From assembly GCA_022792885.1 (NCBI GenBank), contig JAAWBX010000015.1:1-58177 (forward strand): a DNA stretch of 58,177 nucleotides, given 5' to 3'. The translations under genes were made by a program, and so were the position numbers. This stretch comes from Lachnospiraceae bacterium. GTDB lineage: Bacteria; Bacillota; Clostridia; Lachnospirales; Lachnospiraceae. A model generated the notes under the pieces. That model made no database searches. It worked only from the letters and a program-made list of their open reading frames with translations, and had not been told where the DNA came from. Shown piece after piece: positions 54,287 to 58,177 of this stretch (the first letter of the stretch is position 1; the number at the start of each line of letters is the position of its first letter).

Positions 54287-55015
54287 ATGTTTCGCATGGT
54301 TTTAGTGGATGACGACAGGATGTTTTTGAACGAGGTAAAGAAAGAGATCGAAAAAATCCTGGCGGGGGAGGGGGCAAAAGCCCGGATTCTGATCTATGAT
54401 TCCATGCGGAAGTTTTGGAACGATCGGGAAGAGGGGAATTTACAAAAATACGATTTATATCTGCTGGATGTGGAGATGCCGGAGGGAAGCGGCCTGGAGT
54501 TGGCAGAGAAGATCCACGAAGCGGATGAGGAAGCGGTTCTCGTGTTTTTGAGCAATTATGAACGTTTTGCTCTGGATGGGTATCGGGTGGAGGCCAGAAA
54601 CTATTTTTTAAAAACCGCTTGGAAAGAAGAACTGGGGAAATGGCTTCCGGAATTCTATCGGAAGTGGAAGAGAGGTCGGGAGCAGATCTACTGGCACGAT
54701 TATAACGGAGAGCGGTGCGTGATTCCCGTCCGGGATATCATTATGCTGGAATATGATTCCCTCAACCATCTGTTGAAGATTCATACCGGGGAAGAAGCGT
54801 TCTCGGAAAGGAAAGCCCTAAAGGGGATTCTGGAAGAACTGGATTCGGAGGATTTTGTCCGGGTAAGAAAAGGCTGCGCGGTTCATCTGAGGTATATGGA
54901 AAAGCTGGTGGAGGATGAGATCTTTCTGAAGAACGGGAAGAATATTCGGCTTTCCCGCAATTACAAAAAAGTATTTCTGGAACGGTATCGGGGTTATCTG
55001 CGGAGGAAAATGTGA
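54287..55015 (+). CDS. LytTR-family response regulator (AgrA/ComE-like)
   Basis: A 242-residue response regulator: receiver domain with acidic VLVDDDRMF and phospho-acceptor D61 in YLLDVEMPEGSGLELA, then a C-terminal LytTR DNA-binding domain (VIPVRDIIMLEYDSLNHLL; DFVRVRKGCAVHLRYM; NIRLSRNYKKVFLERY). Such regulators bind pairs of direct repeats and often control peptide or bacteriocin genes. The stop overlaps the kinase start in TGATG. Confidence 0.94.
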   Translation: MFRMVLVDDDRMFLNEVKKEIEKILAGEGAKARILIYDSMRKFWNDREEGNLQKYDLYLLDVEMPEGSGLELAEKIHEADEEAVLVFLSNYERFALDGYRVEARNYFLKTAWKEELGKWLPEFYRKWKRGREQIYWHDYNGERCVIPVRDIIMLEYDSLNHLLKIHTGEEAFSERKALKGILEELDSEDFVRVRKGCAVHLRYMEKLVEDEIFLKNGKNIRLSRNYKKVFLERYRGYLRRKM

Positions 55016-56325
55016 TGAGGGGGCTTTATATCGCGGAGTTTGTGCTGACCTTCCTGGAAGTAGAGATGGGACTTTTTGTGTGCGACGGTCTTCTGGAGCG
55101 AAAAGGGAAATATTCTTTTGCGGGCTTAGAATTGACAGGAGCGCTGGTGATAGCTCTGTTGTGCGGGAACAAGTTTTTTTATGGGACGTTGTTTTCCAAC
55201 ACGGCCTGGCTGGCTGTGATGGTTGTGTTTGTCCTGACCGCGAAGGCCGGCTATCGGGAGCGGTGGCCGGTGATTGCGGCGGTATTCACCTTGTTTTACG
55301 CGGGAATGTTCATATTGGATTTTTTGATTCTGATCGTGGCGTCGCTGGTAGTTTTGAACGAGAGGCTGGGGATGGATCTTTTAAATGTCCTGTCCTGGCG
55401 GCGGGTGACGGTTTTCGGAACGTTGTGCCTGGCAGAGTGCGGCTTGCTTTGGCGGTTTTGGAGGCGGAGAGGTCTGGTTGTATCCTGGATCCGGCAGGAA
55501 GGATGGCTGTATGCGGGGCTGGGGCTGGCCGGCTTTTATTTTATGACGCAAGTTCAGAATATCGGGATTAAGAGGATTGACTTGGATTTTTTCTGGGCCT
55601 ATGCAGGCGATATCCTGGCGGCAGCCGGGATTGCGGCGGTCTGTCTTTTTTGGCCGGTTTTTAAGAAAAGCCAGGAAGAAAAACGGATATTGGAACAGGA
55701 GCAGGAAGTCCAGAGGCGGGTGAATGAAAAGCTTCGGGAAGAAAATCGGGAGAATCGCCGGCGGCTTCACGATGGAAAGAATTATTTGCAGATGATAGAG
55801 GGATTGATCCGGGAGGGGAGACATTCGGAGGCGGAGGCGTGCCTTCAGAAACTGCTGAAGCGAAAGGGGAGCGGAAAGCGGGTTACCCGGACCGGAGACG
55901 GAACGCTGGACCTGTTTTTGAATGAGAAGGTTTCGCAGGCGGAGGAAAAGGGAGTGACGATCCGCATCGATACCGGACTCTTCACCTGCCTGATCGATCC
56001 GCTGGATCTGTGCGGTATCTTCGGAAATCTGCTGGACAATGCGGTTGAGGCATGTGAAGGGCTGGAGGAGGCGAGGCGGGCCGTATCGGTGAAGCTGCGG
56101 ACTCAGGGGAGGACCCTGTACGGGGAGATCCGCAATTTTTCCGCCGCCATGCCGCGAAAAAGAGACGATACCTGGCTTTCTTCGAAACGGGGGTTCTTAG
56201 AAAGCGGAGAGGGAATCGGGATCGTTCGGCGGCTGACGGAAAAATATCAGGGCGAACTTTCCCTATTTCAGGAGGGGGATGAATTTTGTGCCGCTTTCGT
56301 GCTGATCATGGAGAAATCGGAGTAA
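55015..56325 (+). CDS. GHKL sensor histidine kinase (AgrC-like)
   Basis: A 436-residue kinase: six predicted transmembrane helices in residues 1-215, a coiled-coil (KSQEEKRILEQEQEVQRRV), the H-box with histidine 252 in RRRLHDGKNYLQMIEGLI, N-box GNLLDNAVEAC, and a G-box ESGEGIGIVRRLTEKY. The multi-helix sensor and GHKL ATPase are typical of peptide-sensing AgrC/ComD-type kinases. A GTG at 55012 is an alternative start; the ATG at 55015 overlaps the regulator stop. No agrB/agrD pair is visible nearby. Confidence 0.92.
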   Translation: MRGLYIAEFVLTFLEVEMGLFVCDGLLERKGKYSFAGLELTGALVIALLCGNKFFYGTLFSNTAWLAVMVVFVLTAKAGYRERWPVIAAVFTLFYAGMFILDFLILIVASLVVLNERLGMDLLNVLSWRRVTVFGTLCLAECGLLWRFWRRRGLVVSWIRQEGWLYAGLGLAGFYFMTQVQNIGIKRIDLDFFWAYAGDILAAAGIAAVCLFWPVFKKSQEEKRILEQEQEVQRRVNEKLREENRENRRRLHDGKNYLQMIEGLIREGRHSEAEACLQKLLKRKGSGKRVTRTGDGTLDLFLNEKVSQAEEKGVTIRIDTGLFTCLIDPLDLCGIFGNLLDNAVEACEGLEEARRAVSVKLRTQGRTLYGEIRNFSAAMPRKRDDTWLSSKRGFLESGEGIGIVRRLTEKYQGELSLFQEGDEFCAAFVLIMEKSE

Positions 56326-56578
56326 AGAAGCGTCGATTATGAACAGACGGGGGTATGCAAAGCGGGAGTAAGATCCGGCGGGAAACGGCAGATGAAGATG
56401 CATTTGGAGACAGATTTTCGCATCTTGAGTAAAGTGCTTGAAATGGGTGGAAAAGGCTGGTAGAGTGGTAGGTAGAAATCATGCGCGTGGTTTTAGAACA
56501 ACATAAAAATTATAAGATGGGATAAGCTATGGAGAGTTTTTTCGTTTCCCCGGGATGTTTTGAAAGGAGTCAAGAGAT
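56326..56578 (+). promoter_or_regulatory. Non-coding gap with a possible promoter
   Basis: Mostly uninterpretable. TTGAAA-N17-TAGAGT at 56438-56466 could be a promoter for the secreted-protein gene at 56579 (113 bases downstream). A 23-codon frame at 56392-56463 (MKMHLETDFRILSK..., ending MGGKGW) has no ribosome binding site. The gene at 56579 has an AAAGGAG site. Confidence 0.35.
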
Positions 56579-57256
56579 ATGAAGAAATTTTTAAGCGGCA
56601 TTCTTTGCACGTGCATTTTATCAACGAGTTTGTTTCAAAGCGCATTTGCTGCATCCGTTGTGCCTGCAGTAGAGAAAGCAGATACTTATGAAGTGAATGA
56701 GGGTACTCCGGATGTAGAAAAGGTGGGAGACAATGTTTTTCTGATTTCGAATCTTGAAGAAGGGGACGATTCGCAGCTTGTATATAATCAGGAAAACAAT
56801 GAAGTACTGATTATGTCGGGAGATGAGGTAGAACATCTGATTACCAAAGGAGAGGATGGTAATATTTATATGGACGGCAGTCTTGTTTTGGAGTTGGGTC
56901 CTACTGTTACAAGTGATGCCGTACCTTATCGTATCGGAGCAAATCCTTTCGGCAGCGATTGGAGCTATTACAATACTTGGTACAGACCGTATAAGTTTAC
57001 TCAGGGTACACAAATAACAGCGACAATTGTTTCAGGTATTTTATTATCGGCTTTTGGTGCAGTTGGTGCTCTTGCGGGTATTGCGTCTTCGATTGCCGGC
57101 ATCGTACAGGGCGGACAAATGTATGGATATTTTGCAGGTGACCAGTATGAAAATATTATACATGCATATAAATCGAGAGTCTTTGTTTACAAAAATAGCA
57201 ATTATACCGGATATTTAGGTTATTTTGACACGGCAGTATCGGAATTTCCCAGGTAA
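56579..57256 (+). CDS. Secreted bacteriocin-like protein with glycine-rich hydrophobic segment
   Basis: A 225-residue exported protein: signal peptide MKKFLSGILCTCILSTSLF, with likely cleavage after QSAFA. The mature part is acidic, then a segment rich in aromatic residues (FGSDWSYYNTWYRPYKF) and a hydrophobic Gly/Ala helix pair (VSGILLSAFGAVGALAGIAS) ending in YKSRVFVYKNSNYTGYLGYF. This layout is reminiscent of large bacteriocins of the geobacillin-26 type, but I cannot confirm the family. Lower GC content than the kinase genes suggests separate acquisition. The regulator/kinase pair ahead is the natural candidate controller. Confidence 0.6.
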   Translation: MKKFLSGILCTCILSTSLFQSAFAASVVPAVEKADTYEVNEGTPDVEKVGDNVFLISNLEEGDDSQLVYNQENNEVLIMSGDEVEHLITKGEDGNIYMDGSLVLELGPTVTSDAVPYRIGANPFGSDWSYYNTWYRPYKFTQGTQITATIVSGILLSAFGAVGALAGIASSIAGIVQGGQMYGYFAGDQYENIIHAYKSRVFVYKNSNYTGYLGYFDTAVSEFPR

Positions 57257-57283
57257 ATAGAATAGAAAAGGGTATATGAATTT

Positions 57284-57700
57284 ATGAAGCTTATCAATGT
57301 TTTTCGGCAAACTGAAGAGATGGTGATGGAGGAGAAGCATCCCTGGAGATGGTTTATAGGGATGGCAATTATTGAAATTGTATGGTGCTTTTTTGCCATG
57401 TTTTTCTTCGAGCCCTATTCGCCGATTATGATAGCAACGGTTGTTTTCCTTATGATGTGGATATCCGGGATTGTTGGTTTTTATCGGAATCAATGGTTTT
57501 TTATCTGGGATTTTGGTCTTCCTAAATTGAGGAAATTCTGGTTTATTAATATTCTTTGTTTAAATGCAGTTACACCATTTGCGATACAATTTTCCGGCGG
57601 GGTATTAGAATTTCTGCTGAAGATTTTATTAGGATCCTGCTTTTGCATTTTTTCCTATAGTTTTGCAGGCGGATTGGGTAAAAAGTCAAGAGACAAGTAG
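57284..57700 (+). CDS. Small integral membrane protein, candidate immunity partner
   Basis: A 138-residue protein with about four hydrophobic helices (WFIGMAIIEIVWCFFAMFF; IMIATVVFLMMWISGIVGF; FWFINILCLNAVTPFAI; LLKILLGSCFCIFSYSFA). It lies 27 bases after the secreted-protein gene and ends at a strong terminator, so the two form one transcript. By position it could protect the producer against the secreted protein; no sequence family supports this. The ribosome binding site is weak; the frame has a plausible start at 57284. Confidence 0.6.
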   Translation: MKLINVFRQTEEMVMEEKHPWRWFIGMAIIEIVWCFFAMFFFEPYSPIMIATVVFLMMWISGIVGFYRNQWFFIWDFGLPKLRKFWFINILCLNAVTPFAIQFSGGVLEFLLKILLGSCFCIFSYSFAGGLGKKSRDK

Positions 57701-57736
57701 AATAGGGAGTTTTCGGGAAATAGGCCGGCTAAAAGA

Positions 57737-57778
57737 GGGGAGTCGGATCAAAACGGCTCTCCATTATAATTTTTTTTA
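57737..57778 (+). terminator. Rho-independent terminator after the secreted-protein unit
   Basis: A 9-base stem ggggagtcg/cggctctcc (two G-U pairs), 8-base loop, then ATTATAATTTTTTTTAT. Confidence 0.85.
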
Positions 57779-57789
57779 TGCTTTTTGAT

Positions 57790-57801
57790 CACTTGCAAGT
57801 G
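57790..57801. repeat. 12-base perfect palindrome CACTTGCAAGTG
   Basis: A single perfect palindrome in the gene-free stretch after the terminator. It could be a protein-binding site; no second copy was seen in this region. Confidence 0.4.
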
Positions 57802-57971
57802 CGGACGACCAATTACTTTGGTTCTTGGGAAGGCTTCGAATGAGATCATGAAGAAGTCTCTGGAAAATCCGGTATGGTTTTAGAATAGCATAATGAAGAG
57901 AGTAAAAATGATAAGGGGAGAATATGCAGTGGTATGAATGGATTTTGTGCCCGTTGAGTCATTCGAAAATG

Positions 57972-58177
57972 TTACCGTCGCTTGACAAGAGCACACACGT
58001 CCTGAACCGTGCCGATGACCCGATCTTCTGCGTTATCTTCGATCGGCGTACTCCACAGTACGCCTCACTCATCTGCCTGGAAGATCGGGCCATCGGCATC
58101 GGTCAGGGTCGGAGAGTCGAAAAGGAATAAAATTCAGTCCCTGCCAGGCACTTGAGCGACGCGTACTGGACGTACGC
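57972..58177 (-). pseudogene. Decayed PAS-like coding remnant
   Basis: On the minus strand a frame reads LTDADGPIFQADE, a TGA (where tryptophan TGG would fit), then GVLWSTPIEDNAEDRVIGT and VQDVCALVKRR before a TAA at 57972-57974. The RVIGTVQDV ending and the STPIED segment resemble the end of a PAS domain. Upstream the coding shifts frame (AYVQYASLKCLAGTEFYSFS). With a nonsense codon and a frameshift it is a remnant, perhaps of a signalling gene or a repeat. A plus-strand frame at 57924-58130 with a GGGGAG site overlaps it and is less protein-like. Confidence 0.45.
58045..58064. repeat. Perfect inverted repeat GGCGTACT-N4-AGTACGCC
   Basis: Eight-base perfect arms around CCAC, within the PAS-like remnant. 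A related inverted repeat (GCGTAC, 5 bases, GTACGC) closes the window at 58161-58177. Both share the GCGTAC core. Confidence 0.6.

Noticed and set aside
57777..57842. A 21-codon frame starting in the T-run of the terminator
   Set aside because: No ribosome binding site and it starts inside a terminator; no sign of a real peptide.
57924..58130. A 68-codon plus-strand frame with a GGGGAG site near the right edge
   Set aside because: It overlaps the PAS-like remnant on the other strand, which looks more like genuine ancestral coding; the plus-strand product has no recognisable features.

Overview
The window is a chromosomal segment of a spore-forming, anaerobic Gram-positive bacterium of the class Clostridia, most likely Lachnospiraceae or a close relative. 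The evidence is the sporulation genes gpr and spoIIP, the HrcA/CIRCE-controlled heat-shock operon, a single-chain glycyl-tRNA synthetase, pyruvate phosphate dikinase, an IreB homologue, a ferredoxin-linked 2-oxoacid oxidoreductase, and strong AGGAGG-type ribosome binding sites almost everywhere. The family assignment is an inference from gene content. I see no rRNA, tRNA or CRISPR array.

Layout. 1-1190 is an AT-rich, gene-poor edge with a regulator gene broken by a stop codon, a small excisionase-like helix-turn-helix gene and a decayed reading frame. 1195-5336 carries gpr, spoIIP and lepA. 5399-9962 is a tandem duplication of a divergent LysR regulator plus family III CoA-transferase unit; the first CoA-transferase is broken by an internal deletion. 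The second leads into a run of a P-loop ATPase, a 2x[4Fe-4S] ferredoxin and the alpha, beta and gamma subunits of a 2-oxoacid:ferredoxin oxidoreductase, then an alpha/beta hydrolase, a Mrr-like nuclease, hemW and an AraC-family regulator (to 17696). Next come a small alarmone synthetase and mscL (minus strand), then hrcA-grpE-dnaK-dnaJ-prmA-rsmE (19370-25968), a small membrane protein gene, a cysteine desulfurase and thiI.

28843-41084 is mostly housekeeping: an HPr-like protein lacking the catalytic histidine, mtaB, then ireB-ruvX-yrzB-RNase J-mltG-like-trmR-U32 (a variant of the Bacillus yrzL/yrrK-yrrO order), ydcF, an M16C metalloprotease, era and recO. 41155-48559 holds a lipoprotein gene, glyS, asnB, an SH3-domain protein gene and ppdK.

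The most unusual part is the right end. 48643-54165 is a two-gene operon encoding a 1327-residue protein (Sm-like domain, cold-shock-like domain, long helical repeat region, beta-rich domain, C-terminal P-loop ATPase) and a 508-residue P-loop ATPase with a C-terminal HEPN-type RNase domain carrying an RX4H motif. I cannot name this pair; it looks like a two-ATPase RNA-sensing and RNA-cutting (defence or stress) module. It is followed by an Agr-like LytTR regulator/GHKL kinase pair, a secreted bacteriocin-like protein and a small membrane protein that could be its immunity partner. The last 200 bases hold a decayed PAS-like coding remnant and two perfect GTACGC-type palindromes.
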